In this document: positions 21,122-28,826 of the stretch, piece after piece | How positions within the stretch are numbered: the stretch's first letter is position 1 | How the letters are laid out: each line of letters begins with the position of its first letter | Source of the DNA: UBA922 sp964565405 | Lineage (GTDB): Bacteria > Patescibacteriota > Patescibacteriia > Magasanikbacterales > UBA922 | Direction: 5' to 3' | DNA: 31,878 bases | Assembly: GCA_964565405.1 (NCBI GenBank) | Contig: CAZMEW010000011.1 | Span: forward strand, 1-31,878 | Made by a program: the position numbers and the translations under genes | Notes under the pieces: model-generated | What the model saw: the letters and a program-made list of their open reading frames with translations, nothing else | What the model was told of the DNA's origin: nothing | Database searches by the model: none

Positions 21122-21886
21122 ATGAAGCCCATGCGTCTTCGTATTAATACGGATATTATTACTGAATTTTTGCCCCCACGTAGGGGAAAAGGGGATAAAG
21201 CTCTTATTTTTTGTGACGGAATGCCAAGTGTGCCCTCAAAGCGATATGTTCTTGACTACTGGTCACGCAGAGGATATTGGGTTTTTCATCCTCGGTACAA
21301 AGGTACGTGGGAGAGTGGGGGGCATTTTCTTGATCACGATCCAACTCTCGATATTATAGAAGTGGCTCATACGATTCGAAATGGTTCTCTTATTTCTACA
21401 CGGAAAAATTTTGATCATGTACCTATACCAAAAATTACTCATATCAGTGTTATTGGGGCGAGCTTTGGAGGTGCTGTAGCCCTTCTATCTTCTCTCTATC
21501 CTGAGGTTGATAGGGTGGTGGCGATTTCTCCTGTTATTGATTGGTCGAGCGAACTTAATAACCCTATCGAATCACTGCCTGATTTGAAAAACTATATCAG
21601 AAATGGATTTGGTGAAGCGTATCGTTTTTCTGATCATCATTTTGATCGTCTTGGCAGGGAAGTGGGATTTTTTAATCCCATTGCTCATATCCACGCATAC
21701 GATCCAAATAAAGTGTTTATTCTACATGCAAAAGATGATATGATAGTGTCATACGATAAAATTGCGGAATTTATTAATACGGTTAAATGCCCATATGAAT
21801 TGCGGCGTCGTGGTGGTCACTTGTCTTCGGCTGCAACCATCGCATTTTTCGGTGGGCGTAACTTGAGGCGGTTTGTTGCTTCGTAA
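21122..21886 (+). CDS. Alpha/beta hydrolase
   Basis: The 254-aa protein has an alpha/beta hydrolase fold. The nucleophile elbow GASFGG has S114. The acid is in HAKDDMIV (D204 or D205), and the histidine is H233 in GGHLS. The oxyanion-side region is FCDGMPSVPSKRYVLDYW, as in peptidase S9-like (prolyl oligopeptidase) hydrolases that act on small substrates. The stop TAA shares its last A with the ATG of the next gene, so translation is probably coupled. The substrate is unknown. Confidence 0.85.
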   Translation: MKPMRLRINTDIITEFLPPRRGKGDKALIFCDGMPSVPSKRYVLDYWSRRGYWVFHPRYKGTWESGGHFLDHDPTLDIIEVAHTIRNGSLISTRKNFDHVPIPKITHISVIGASFGGAVALLSSLYPEVDRVVAISPVIDWSSELNNPIESLPDLKNYIRNGFGEAYRFSDHHFDRLGREVGFFNPIAHIHAYDPNKVFILHAKDDMIVSYDKIAEFINTVKCPYELRRRGGHLSSAATIAFFGGRNLRRFVAS

Positions 21887-23490
21887 TGCGTACTTCTATG
21901 AAAAAAGCTCTCATTATTATTCCCATTATGTTAGCCTTGGGAATTAGTACTTTTATTGGTATTTTTTATTATAAGAATCTTCGAGGTATTAAACCTGTGA
22001 TTAGCGATCCGCCTTACCCAATTTCTGATGGTGTTAACTCAGGCGATGTTTCAGAAAATCCGCTTCAACTTCCGCCGGGATTCGCTATTGAAGTATTTGC
22101 AGAAAATTTATCAGGTGCACGCGTACTTGCCTTGGATCAGTTTGGTACTATTTGGGTAAGTCGAACCACAGAAGGAATAATTTCTGTGATAGTTGTTCAT
22201 AATGGAAAGGCGGTAAAGACAATCGATGTCATTAATGGACTTGATAATCCGCATGGGTTGCTATTTGATATACAAAATCCACATACACTCTACGTTGCTG
22301 AAGAAGATAAGATTTCCTCGGTATTAGTTGCTTATGGGGTTGATGGCGAACCTACAGTTTTTGACGAAGATAGTATGGTGACACTTGTAGATATTTCTGC
22401 TGGATCGGGAATACACTACACACGTAGTCTTGCTTACAGCCCTTCTGGAGATATTCTTGTTTCGATTGGTTCTTCATGTAATGTGTGTAATGAATCTTCA
22501 GAGCTTAGAGCTTCGATACAGAAATTAATACGAGATGGACAAGAGTGGAGATTGGGGGAAATCTACGCAACAGGTCTCCGTAACTCAGTGTTTATGGCAA
22601 CCAATCCATTGGACGGAAAAATATGGGCGACTGAAATGGGGAGGGATCTACTCGGAGATTCTATTCCTCCAGATGAGCTTAATATCATTGAAGAAGGGAA
22701 AAATTATGGCTGGCCGGTATGCTATGGTAATAAGATTCATGATGTAGATTTCGATAAAAAAACATACATCATGGATCCGTGTGCGTTAACAGTTGCAAGT
22801 GCCTATGACCTTCCTGCGCATGTAGCTCCTCTTGGTCTTGCTTTTATCCCAGAAGAAAGTTTTTGGCCAACAGATTATTGGCTTGATTTATTAGTTGCGT
22901 ACCATGGATCTTGGAATCGAACCATTCCGATTGGGTATTCTGTTGAACGTATTATCCTCAATGATGATGGGCAGGTGATCGGCGAAGAACCCTTTATTGA
23001 GGGATGGCTAACCAAGAAAAATGAAGCACTTGGACGACCCGTTGATCTTAAGTTTATGAATGGGTCACTCTATATTAGTGATGATAAAGCAGGGGTTATT
23101 TATCGGGTGTGGAGGGGAAGTACTTCACCTGAACCTACCTCGGAAACGTCTGATTTAATTCATGTACAAGGATTATCTTCGAGTAGTCCGTATGTCTATC
23201 ATACAGATCAAGAAAGTGTAACTTTTACGGGTGAAGCACGAGGTGTAATGTATTTTGAAGCATCATTCCCTGTGGTTGTGATTGATGATATTGGTACCAT
23301 TGTTGCTGAGGGTATTGCACAAGCGCAAAGTGATTGGATGACGGAAAATTTTGTGCCTTTCACGACTACACTTACGGTAGTTGATGTGCCAACTACTGCT
23401 ACAGGGAAGATTTTGTTTAAAAAAGATAATCCTTCGGGTGAACCCGCGTATGACTATACCTATCTAGTACCCGTAACTTTTGCACCATAA
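21886..23490 (+). CDS. PQQ-type sugar dehydrogenase fused to a Gmad2 domain
   Basis: The 534-aa protein has one N-terminal membrane helix (about residues 5-27) and then a six-bladed glucose/sorbosone dehydrogenase-like propeller. Marks of the propeller are LPPGFAIEVFAENLSGAR, YSPSGDILVSIGSSCNVC, ATGLRNS, GKNYGWPVCYG and AYHGSWNR. From about residue 420 a Gmad2 domain follows, with GEARGVMYFEASFPVVVIDD and later FKKDNPSGEPAYDY. Homologues oxidise sugars with PQQ outside the cell. The Gmad2 domain is an immunoglobulin-like module first noted in spore germination proteins. Whether the enzyme has PQQ here is unknown, since no PQQ synthesis genes are in the window. ATG 21898 is an alternative start. 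Confidence 0.85.
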   Translation: MRTSMKKALIIIPIMLALGISTFIGIFYYKNLRGIKPVISDPPYPISDGVNSGDVSENPLQLPPGFAIEVFAENLSGARVLALDQFGTIWVSRTTEGIISVIVVHNGKAVKTIDVINGLDNPHGLLFDIQNPHTLYVAEEDKISSVLVAYGVDGEPTVFDEDSMVTLVDISAGSGIHYTRSLAYSPSGDILVSIGSSCNVCNESSELRASIQKLIRDGQEWRLGEIYATGLRNSVFMATNPLDGKIWATEMGRDLLGDSIPPDELNIIEEGKNYGWPVCYGNKIHDVDFDKKTYIMDPCALTVASAYDLPAHVAPLGLAFIPEESFWPTDYWLDLLVAYHGSWNRTIPIGYSVERIILNDDGQVIGEEPFIEGWLTKKNEALGRPVDLKFMNGSLYISDDKAGVIYRVWRGSTSPEPTSETSDLIHVQGLSSSSPYVYHTDQESVTFTGEARGVMYFEASFPVVVIDDIGTIVAEGIAQAQSDWMTENFVPFTTTLTVVDVPTTATGKILFKKDNPSGEPAYDYTYLVPVTFAP

Positions 23491-23497
23491 ATACTGT

Positions 23498-23746
23498 ATG
23501 AAATATTTTTTGGGAATTTTGGTGATCATTTTGGGATCATTTATGGTGATTAAGACTGCATGGTTTGTTGAAAATTTTGGATATAGCGATTGGGCTGAGG
23601 CAAAATTGGGAGGTGGCGGAACGCGACTCATGTATAAAATATTGGGAATTTTGTTTATTGTAGGTGCGGTATTGGTTATGACTGGGGCAATGGGAGAGAT
23701 CTTAATTTCGATATTTGGCAGATTATTCATTGGGGCAGCTCGCTAG
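23498..23746 (+). CDS. Small membrane protein (82 aa)
   Basis: The ATG at 23498 gives MKYFLGILVIILGSFMVIKT, a first membrane helix, then a short outside loop with GYSDWAEAKLGGGG and a second helix (about residues 45-65). No family is recognised, although two-helix proteins with this loop are common near CPR housekeeping genes (recollection, not checked). It begins 8 nt after the dehydrogenase stop and ends 1 nt before the methyltransferase start. Confidence 0.6.
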   Translation: MKYFLGILVIILGSFMVIKTAWFVENFGYSDWAEAKLGGGGTRLMYKILGILFIVGAVLVMTGAMGEILISIFGRLFIGAAR

Positions 23747-23747
23747 T

Positions 23748-24299
23748 ATGACCTACCATACAGGTACTCATCTTATTGATCCACACGCATTGCTTAGAAA
23801 AGGCGGGGTTGGTGAAGGAATGCATATCGCTGATTTTGGTTGCGGTCGCACGGGGCATGTGGTATTTCCTGCTTCAAAAGCTGTAGGTGATCGTGGGGTC
23901 GTATACGCAGTCGATATACTGAAAGATGTACTTGAGTCAGTGCGCAAACGAGCATTAACTGAAGCAATACATAATGTGGAAACTGTGTGGGCTGATCTCG
24001 GCCAAACGCAAGGACTTGCAATTCCTGAGCATACACTTGATCTCGGATATTTTATAAATGTTTTATATCATTTTGATTCATACGATGTGCCTCTCACTGA
24101 GGCGTCACGAGTATTAAAACAAAAAGGTAGAATAATTGTCGCGGATTGGATGCGTAAATTGTCAGTACTTGGTCCTTCGGAAAATAAAATGGTTAATTTC
24201 AACGAAATTATTTCATGGGCACGGAGGAACAATTTTGGTATTCAGGAAGACGTTTTGATCGGACCGTATCATCGAGTGATTGTGCTATTTAGAAGTTGA
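23748..24299 (+). CDS. Class I SAM-dependent methyltransferase
   Basis: The 183-aa protein has a Rossmann-like methyltransferase core. Motif I is IADFGCGRTGHVVFPA, motif II YAVDILKDVLESVRKRA, motif III VETVWADLGQ, and the later strand is GRIIVADW. The small size and DLGYFINVLYHF resemble the methyltransferase 11/25 groups. The target is unknown. An in-frame start at 23715 would overlap the previous gene, so ATG 23748 is used. The stop is 1 nt before yraN, and the genes form an operon. Confidence 0.85.
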   Translation: MTYHTGTHLIDPHALLRKGGVGEGMHIADFGCGRTGHVVFPASKAVGDRGVVYAVDILKDVLESVRKRALTEAIHNVETVWADLGQTQGLAIPEHTLDLGYFINVLYHFDSYDVPLTEASRVLKQKGRIIVADWMRKLSVLGPSENKMVNFNEIISWARRNNFGIQEDVLIGPYHRVIVLFRS

Positions 24300-24300
24300 T

Positions 24301-24684
24301 ATGTCTCAGTCAGGGGGGCAAAAACAAAAAAAGGGAGCATATGGCGAGCGAATAGCTCGTGATTTTTTATTACAGCAGGGTTATGAAATTATCGAACAAA
24401 ATTTTTCGAAACGAAATGGCGAAACAGATATTATTGCATTTCATACCAAACCATACTTCGGCCGCACTTTGTGCTTTATTGAAGTGAAATATCGCTCTCA
24501 CTATGATGGGAGCGCAGAGCGATCAGTGGGTTACAAAAAAATAGGGAATATGTCCAATTCTGCAAAAAGGTATTGTATCGAGCGGGGGATTGATATTGAT
24601 TCTACTCCGATTCAGTTTGAACAAATCAGTGTTTATGGATCTGGCAGTGAGCAGAAAATTTTTCATTACGAAATACCGAATTGA
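24301..24684 (+). CDS. yraN: UPF0102 family protein (YraN, endonuclease-like)
   Basis: The 127-aa protein fits the YraN family of PD-(D/E)XK-like folds. It contains GAYGERIARDFLLQQGYEII, then NFSKRNGETDIIAF (acidic site GETDII) and FIEVKYRS with the Glu-Val-Lys catalytic pattern. The helical region SVGYKKIGNMSNSAKRYCIE is conserved in the family. Its biological role is not established; a nuclease or DNA-processing role is assumed. ATG 24301 (gATATG) is preferred over an upstream in-frame start that would overlap the methyltransferase. A terminator follows. Confidence 0.88.
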   Translation: MSQSGGQKQKKGAYGERIARDFLLQQGYEIIEQNFSKRNGETDIIAFHTKPYFGRTLCFIEVKYRSHYDGSAERSVGYKKIGNMSNSAKRYCIERGIDIDSTPIQFEQISVYGSGSEQKIFHYEIPN

Positions 24685-24700
24685 ATTCATGTGTAATGTT

Positions 24701-24730
24701 AATAAGCATCGCATTAGATGCTTATTTTTT
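24701..24730 (+). terminator. Intrinsic terminator after yraN
   Basis: AATAAGCATC (24701-24710) and GATGCTTATT (24717-24726) form a perfect 10-bp stem, followed by TTTT. The A-rich 5' arm may let it also serve the convergent gene. Confidence 0.85.
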
Positions 24731-24735
24731 ATTAT

Positions 24736-25062
24736 TTATTTTACTTCTCCCTTTTCTTTTTGCCATTTGAGAAAGTCTTCTGCGTGCACCACCTTTGGAT
24801 GCGCCCTATTAGTTTTTTCATCAGTGATCCATAGATGAAGTAAGCCCCCTTTTTCATCATAATTGGTCACCATCCCGGCACTCCATGTTTTTTTATCACT
24901 TCTCAATACCCATACTTGTTTTGGATTATCAACGAGACTGCGGAGATATTCTATATCCTTTTGTCTTTCTGCATGAGCGCTTGCTTCGATATCTTCATTT
25001 GATACGGCGGGGAGTGACGGTGCGGTGTCTTGTTCATGAAATCCTGAACCTTTTTCTCGTGA
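24736..25062 (-). CDS. Hypothetical protein (108 aa)
   Basis: The first 40 residues are polar and probably disordered. A compact domain follows, with VWVLRSDKKTWSAGMVTNYD then GGLLHLWITDEKTNRAHPKVVHAEDFLKW. This looks like a small beta-barrel (Tudor/SH3-like shape) but no family is recognised. Homologues of this layout are familiar in CPR genomes as hypothetical proteins (recollection). ATG 25062 in aaATATG context is preferred over a longer frame opening at 25152. Confidence 0.6.
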   Translation of the reverse strand, partial: SREKGSGFHEQDTAPSLPAVSNEDIEASAHAERQKDIEYLRSLVDNPKQVWVLRSDKKTWSAGMVTNYDEKGGLLHLWITDEKTNRAHPKVVHAEDFLKWQKEKGEVK

Positions 25063-25204
25063 CATATTTATTACGTTAAGTGGGTATAGTTTTAAGTGTA
25101 TCGTAAACATGGTTTTTGATGCAAGTGTGTTAATTTTAAAGGTATTCGTCAATATTATTTATTTTCAATATTTTATTATATTTTTTGTGTTTTCCATACT
25201 GAGA

Positions 25205-25272
25205 ATTTTTTCCTTCCAATCAAGGAGGTTGCTCTGGAGAATTGGTTATCCTCCTCTCACAGTGGCGAGAGA
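25205..25272. repeat. Inverted repeats in the nusA upstream spacer
   Basis: The 25063-25277 spacer holds AAGGAGG/CCTCCT inverted arms (about 25224 and 25251) and CTCTC/GAGAG around ACAGTGGC. No gene or clear structured RNA is visible. Confidence 0.3.
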
Positions 25273-25277
25273 TAGGG

Positions 25278-25306
25278 TTGACAAATATTTGCTTATATGG
25301 TAGTAT
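25278..25306 (+). promoter_or_regulatory. Promoter of nusA
   Basis: TTGACA (25278-25283), 17 nt, TAGTAT (25301-25306). Transcription would start near 25312. Confidence 0.75.
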
Positions 25307-25316
25307 TACTTATGTA

Positions 25317-25344
25317 AGTAGCATCATCAAATGCTGCTTTTTTT
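25317..25344 (+). terminator. Terminator inside the nusA leader (candidate attenuator)
   Basis: AGTAGCAT (25317-25324) pairs with ATGCTGCT (25331-25338) with one G-U, loop CATCAA, followed by seven T. It lies about 5 nt after the predicted transcription start and 43 nt before nusA. An AUG-UAA start-stop (25312-25317) overlaps its 5' arm. Confidence 0.7.
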
Positions 25345-25386
25345 AAACCCAAATTTAATTTAACTATTTTTAATCATTTTTTTACT

Positions 25387-26649
25387 ATGTCATCAGAAAT
25401 TAGTAAAAGTATTCAATACATCTGCGACGAAAAAGGTCTTCAGTTTGACATTGTCATGGAAGCACTTCAGAGCGCACTTGGTGCTGCATATCGCAAGGAT
25501 TTTGGAAACAAACAGCAAAATATCCAGGTAATATTCGATCCTGAAACAGGTGATATGAAGGTATGGGATGAGAAAGAAGTGGTTGAAGATATTCCCGAAG
25601 AGACGCTTCTCCATGACCAGGAAGAACTTACTCGTCGTCGCGAAGAAATTCGAAAAGAAGGGCGAGAGCTAAGCGAAGAAGAAATTGCTGACTTGGTACG
25701 CTTTAACCCAAAAACTCAGATCATGCTTACTCAGGCAAAAGAGTATAAGAAGTCAGCAAAATTGGGCGAGACTATCAAGATTGATCTTGAGGTTCCTGGA
25801 GATTTTGGCCGGATGGCAGCCCAGACTGCAAAACAGGTTATTATTCAGAAACTTCGCGAAGCTGAGCGCAATACAGTGTTTGAAGATTTCAAAAAACAAG
25901 AAGGACATATTGTCTATGGAATTGTACAACGTCGTGATCGACATACGGGTGGTTATGTGATTGATCTCGGTAAAATTACCGGAATTCTTCCTCAAAGTGA
26001 AACTGTATTTCGTGAACGCTATACACTTGGTGCACGCATGAAATTTTATGTATCTTCAGTTGCACTGGGAATTCGGGGACCTGAAATTATTCTTTCTCGC
26101 AAAGAAAAACGAATGGTGTCATTTGTGTTCGAGCAAGAGATCCCAGAAATTGCGCAGGGAGAGGTGGTAATTAAGGGAATTGCTCGAGATCCGGGTAACC
26201 GATCCAAAGTTGCGGTTTCGACCAGCGATGAATCTATTGATCCGATTGGCTCATGCGTGGGGCAGCGCGGCAGCAGAATTACCACTATTATTGACGAACT
26301 TGGTGGAGAGAAGATAGATGTTATTTTGTATAACGAAAATGCTGAAGAGTATATCAAAGCTGCACTCTCACCTGCAAAAGTAGCCAGTGTGGAATTGAAA
26401 GATGCTGAGAAAGAAGCGATTGTAACTGTGGATGCTGACCAGTTTTCACTCGCCATCGGTCGTGGTGGACAGAATGTTCGACTCGCTGCAGAGCTTACCG
26501 GCTGGAAGATCAAAGTAGTGGAAAAAGATGGCACGCAAGTTGCAACGAGTGAAGATGAAATCGGTGTGGTCAAAACTGGGGACTCTGTGCAATCAGAAGC
26601 TGCAGGTGCTGAACAAACAGAGACGAGTGAAGTTCCACAAGCTGAGTAA
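25387..26649 (+). CDS. nusA: Transcription elongation/termination factor NusA
   Basis: NusA binds RNA polymerase and nascent RNA and modulates pausing, termination and antitermination. The 420-aa protein has the N-terminal polymerase-binding domain (residues 1-135). An S1 domain follows (GHIVYGIVQRRDRHTGGYVIDLG), then two KH domains with GSCVGQRGSRI and AIGRGGQNVRLAAELTGW. The C-terminus is a short acidic, Ala/Glu-rich tail without the acidic repeats of E. coli NusA. The gene is read from a promoter with a terminator in the leader, suggesting autogenous control. A further gene seems to start 13 nt downstream but is lost in the assembly gap; infB, the usual neighbour, is not seen. Confidence 0.96.
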   Translation: MSSEISKSIQYICDEKGLQFDIVMEALQSALGAAYRKDFGNKQQNIQVIFDPETGDMKVWDEKEVVEDIPEETLLHDQEELTRRREEIRKEGRELSEEEIADLVRFNPKTQIMLTQAKEYKKSAKLGETIKIDLEVPGDFGRMAAQTAKQVIIQKLREAERNTVFEDFKKQEGHIVYGIVQRRDRHTGGYVIDLGKITGILPQSETVFRERYTLGARMKFYVSSVALGIRGPEIILSRKEKRMVSFVFEQEIPEIAQGEVVIKGIARDPGNRSKVAVSTSDESIDPIGSCVGQRGSRITTIIDELGGEKIDVILYNENAEEYIKAALSPAKVASVELKDAEKEAIVTVDADQFSLAIGRGGQNVRLAAELTGWKIKVVEKDGTQVATSEDEIGVVKTGDSVQSEAAGAEQTETSEVPQAE

Positions 26650-26661
26650 TAGCGCTATCAT

Positions 26662-26685
26662 ATGAAAAAGAAATTCTCTTCAAAA
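26662..26685 (+). CDS. Truncated gene start running into the assembly gap
   Basis: ATG in a catATG context opens MKKKFSSK, then reaches the N run. The identity cannot be told. The frame and context fit a real gene downstream of nusA. Confidence 0.3.
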
Positions 26686-26695
26686 NNNNNNNNNN
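26686..26695. other. Assembly gap (10 N)
   Basis: Ten N bases. The true gap length is unknown; a gene or several could be missing between nusA and yidC. Confidence 0.99.
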
Positions 26696-26746
26696 ATGCT
26701 GTATACATGATATAGTCAGCCAATAATGAATTAAAAGATTTGTGTT

Positions 26747-27511
26747 ATGAAAGAGTTATTTACGACCATAATTTATCAGCCCATTTTCAATTTGTTTGTG
26801 TGGTTTTATAATTTGGTAGGCGATGTGGGTATTGCGATTTTATTGATTACTATATTATTCCAACTTATTCTTTATCCGCTTAATTCAAAGTCGATCAAAG
26901 CGCAACGAGCACTCTCTGACATGCAACCTAAGCTCGATAAACTCAAAAAAGAGTTTAAAGATGATCAGCAAAAGCTTGCAACTGAGACCATGAAACTCTA
27001 CAAAGAGCATAAAATAAATCCTTTCGGCTCGTGTCTTCCTGTTCTTATCCAAATTCCAATTTTTTTGGCACTGTTTTATGTATTTAAAGGGGCGTTTGGG
27101 AACACCTCGTTTGAGCTTCTCTACCCTTTTATCTCAAACCCAGGATCAATCGATCCGGTGAGTCTTCGAGTGTTTGACCTTTCAGGAAAGAGCGCTATAC
27201 TCGCTGTATTAGCCGGAGGAGCACAATTCGTCCAGACCAAGATGCTTACAACCAAACGTCCGCCCACCGTTGCTGGTGAGGGTTCAAAAGATGAAGGTAT
27301 GGCTGCGATGATGAATAAGCAGATGCTCTATATGATGCCGATTCTTACTGTTGTTATTGGTTTTCAATTTCCTGCAGGCGTAGTTCTGTATTGGTTCTTC
27401 CGTACTGCTCTTGCTGCCGGACAGCAGTGGATTTTATTTAGAAAAAATAAAAATTCAATGGGTGGACCAACTTCGGGTGGCGACGTTATCGAAGGTAAAA
27501 TCGTTTCCTAA
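26747..27511 (+). CDS. yidC: YidC/Oxa1 family membrane protein insertase
   Basis: YidC inserts and folds proteins in the cytoplasmic membrane, alone or with Sec. The 254-aa protein lacks the large periplasmic domain of Gram-negative YidC, like the YidC of Gram-positive bacteria. The first core helix is GIAILLITILFQLILYPLNSKS, then a cytoplasmic hairpin KLDKLKKEFKDDQQKL. The next part is NPFGSCLPVLIQIPIFLALFYVF and the last region FQFPAGVVLYWFFRTA. The Arg normally in the hydrophilic groove is not obvious in the first helix. A PRC-barrel gene follows 9 nt later. Confidence 0.94.
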   Translation: MKELFTTIIYQPIFNLFVWFYNLVGDVGIAILLITILFQLILYPLNSKSIKAQRALSDMQPKLDKLKKEFKDDQQKLATETMKLYKEHKINPFGSCLPVLIQIPIFLALFYVFKGAFGNTSFELLYPFISNPGSIDPVSLRVFDLSGKSAILAVLAGGAQFVQTKMLTTKRPPTVAGEGSKDEGMAAMMNKQMLYMMPILTVVIGFQFPAGVVLYWFFRTALAAGQQWILFRKNKNSMGGPTSGGDVIEGKIVS

Positions 27512-27520
27512 TCATATTCT

Positions 27521-27814
27521 ATGAAACTTGCGTCTTCGCAAGTCCTAAAAATGCATGTGTACACTACATCAGGAACACACGTAGGGAAGGTGGTTGATTT
27601 TTCTATTGATGTTGATAGTGGGTTGGTTCTTGAGTATCTTGTTCGTAGGGGGTTGGTAGGTAGCATCGCTATTGATCGTGATCGGGTGGTTCGTGTTGAA
27701 GAAGATAGACTTATTGTGGAAGATCACGTGTCTGCCGATATAGAGGGTGCCACGATTAATCTACCACTCAGTTCGCCTGATATTGTAGGGTTGACCGAAG
27801 ATAGAATCTCCTAA
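27521..27814 (+). CDS. PRC-barrel domain protein
   Basis: The 97-aa protein is a single PRC barrel, a small beta-barrel found in RimM and photosynthetic reaction centre H subunits. It contains MKLASSQVLKMHVYTTSGTH, then VGKVVDFSIDVDSGLVLEYLV and IAIDRDRVVRVEEDRLIVED. It probably binds RNA or protein. It lies in an operon with yidC and ends in a terminator that overlaps its stop codon. Confidence 0.85.
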   Translation: MKLASSQVLKMHVYTTSGTHVGKVVDFSIDVDSGLVLEYLVRRGLVGSIAIDRDRVVRVEEDRLIVEDHVSADIEGATINLPLSSPDIVGLTEDRIS

Positions 27815-27830
27815 ATAAGGAGGTTCTTTT
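27804..27830 (+). terminator. Terminator overlapping the PRC-barrel stop codon
   Basis: GAATCTCCT (27804-27812) pairs with AGGAGGTTC (27818-27826) with one G-U, loop AAATA, followed by TTTT. Confidence 0.75.
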
Positions 27831-27864
27831 GTTTTTGTCTTTGTTTCAGGTACACTAGTGGTAT

Positions 27865-28818
27865 ATGGAAGATAATCTGTACGCTTCTATTGCTCGCACT
27901 ATTGCTTTTTTTGATATATTCGATTATCCACTGACTGATCGGGAACTTTTTGAATACCTACATAATCCACCTTTAAAACCCAAACTTAATTTTTCGAGTT
28001 TTTTTCTACAAACTCGGACACTTCCAGATTCTAGGATTTCTTATACACACGGTATGTGGCATCTTGTCGGGAGAGAAGCTCTAGTCTATGTACGAACCGA
28101 TCGAAGTGTATACTTAGAAGATAAAATGCGTAGTCTTAGAAAAGCAGTGCGACTTTTTTCCGGCATTCCATTCGTACGTGCTGTATTTGTGTGCAACACG
28201 CTTGCATTTAATGCGGCTGATGAAGATAGTGATATTGATGTATTAATTGTAGCGTCATTTGGTAAAATGTGGATTGCGCGATTATGGACTACGCTTGTCT
28301 TATCTTTCCATCAGCTACGTCGGACCAAGAAAAAAATTGCCAATCGAATTTGTCTTAGTTTTTATCTTGCTGATCGGTCGCTTAATCTCTCAAAATTTAA
28401 AATAGCAGCTGATGACATTTATCTTTCGTACTGGCTCCGAACACTTATTCCCGTGTATGATCCAGATTCTCTCGGTGAGAGTATGCTCCGTGCTAATCAG
28501 GAATTGCTTTCACCCTTTTTGTCGCGTGCGAGACATTATATGCCGCGCATCCTCCTTCCACAGAGATATTTGGCGAAAAAGTTTTCTTCTCGGGTGTGTG
28601 AGAATCTTTTGTCCGGATCGATTGGTTCGTCAATAGAAAAATTCGCACGCAGTTTCCAACGCAGAAAAATTATGCGCAATCCGACTAGTTTGGTTCATGC
28701 TAATGATACACGTGTGGTGGTTACTGACTCAATGTTCAAATTTCATGAGAATGATAGACGCGAGCTATATCGTAGGGAGTGGTACCAGCGGTTAGAAAAA
28801 ATCGGAATTTCATCGTGA
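27865..28818 (+). CDS. Nucleotidyltransferase-fold protein
   Basis: The 317-aa protein begins with a winged-helix-like region (IARTIAFFDIFDYPLTDRELFEYL), followed around residue 115 by a Pol-beta type nucleotidyltransferase core. The acidic signature is DEDSDIDVLIV, and the usual G-S before it appears replaced by N-A. The C-terminal half is basic. Such proteins are frequent in CPR and other reduced genomes beside cell-surface polysaccharide genes, but the substrate is unknown. It starts with gtATATG and its TGA stop is 8 nt before the O-antigen-ligase-like gene, so they are probably an operon. Confidence 0.65.
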   Translation: MEDNLYASIARTIAFFDIFDYPLTDRELFEYLHNPPLKPKLNFSSFFLQTRTLPDSRISYTHGMWHLVGREALVYVRTDRSVYLEDKMRSLRKAVRLFSGIPFVRAVFVCNTLAFNAADEDSDIDVLIVASFGKMWIARLWTTLVLSFHQLRRTKKKIANRICLSFYLADRSLNLSKFKIAADDIYLSYWLRTLIPVYDPDSLGESMLRANQELLSPFLSRARHYMPRILLPQRYLAKKFSSRVCENLLSGSIGSSIEKFARSFQRRKIMRNPTSLVHANDTRVVVTDSMFKFHENDRRELYRREWYQRLEKIGISS

Positions 28819-28826
28819 CTATTCGT

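Noticed and set aside
26046..26573. 175-codon minus-strand frame inside nusA
   Set aside because: It lies fully inside a clear NusA coding region and has a low-complexity Ser/Thr/Pro translation.
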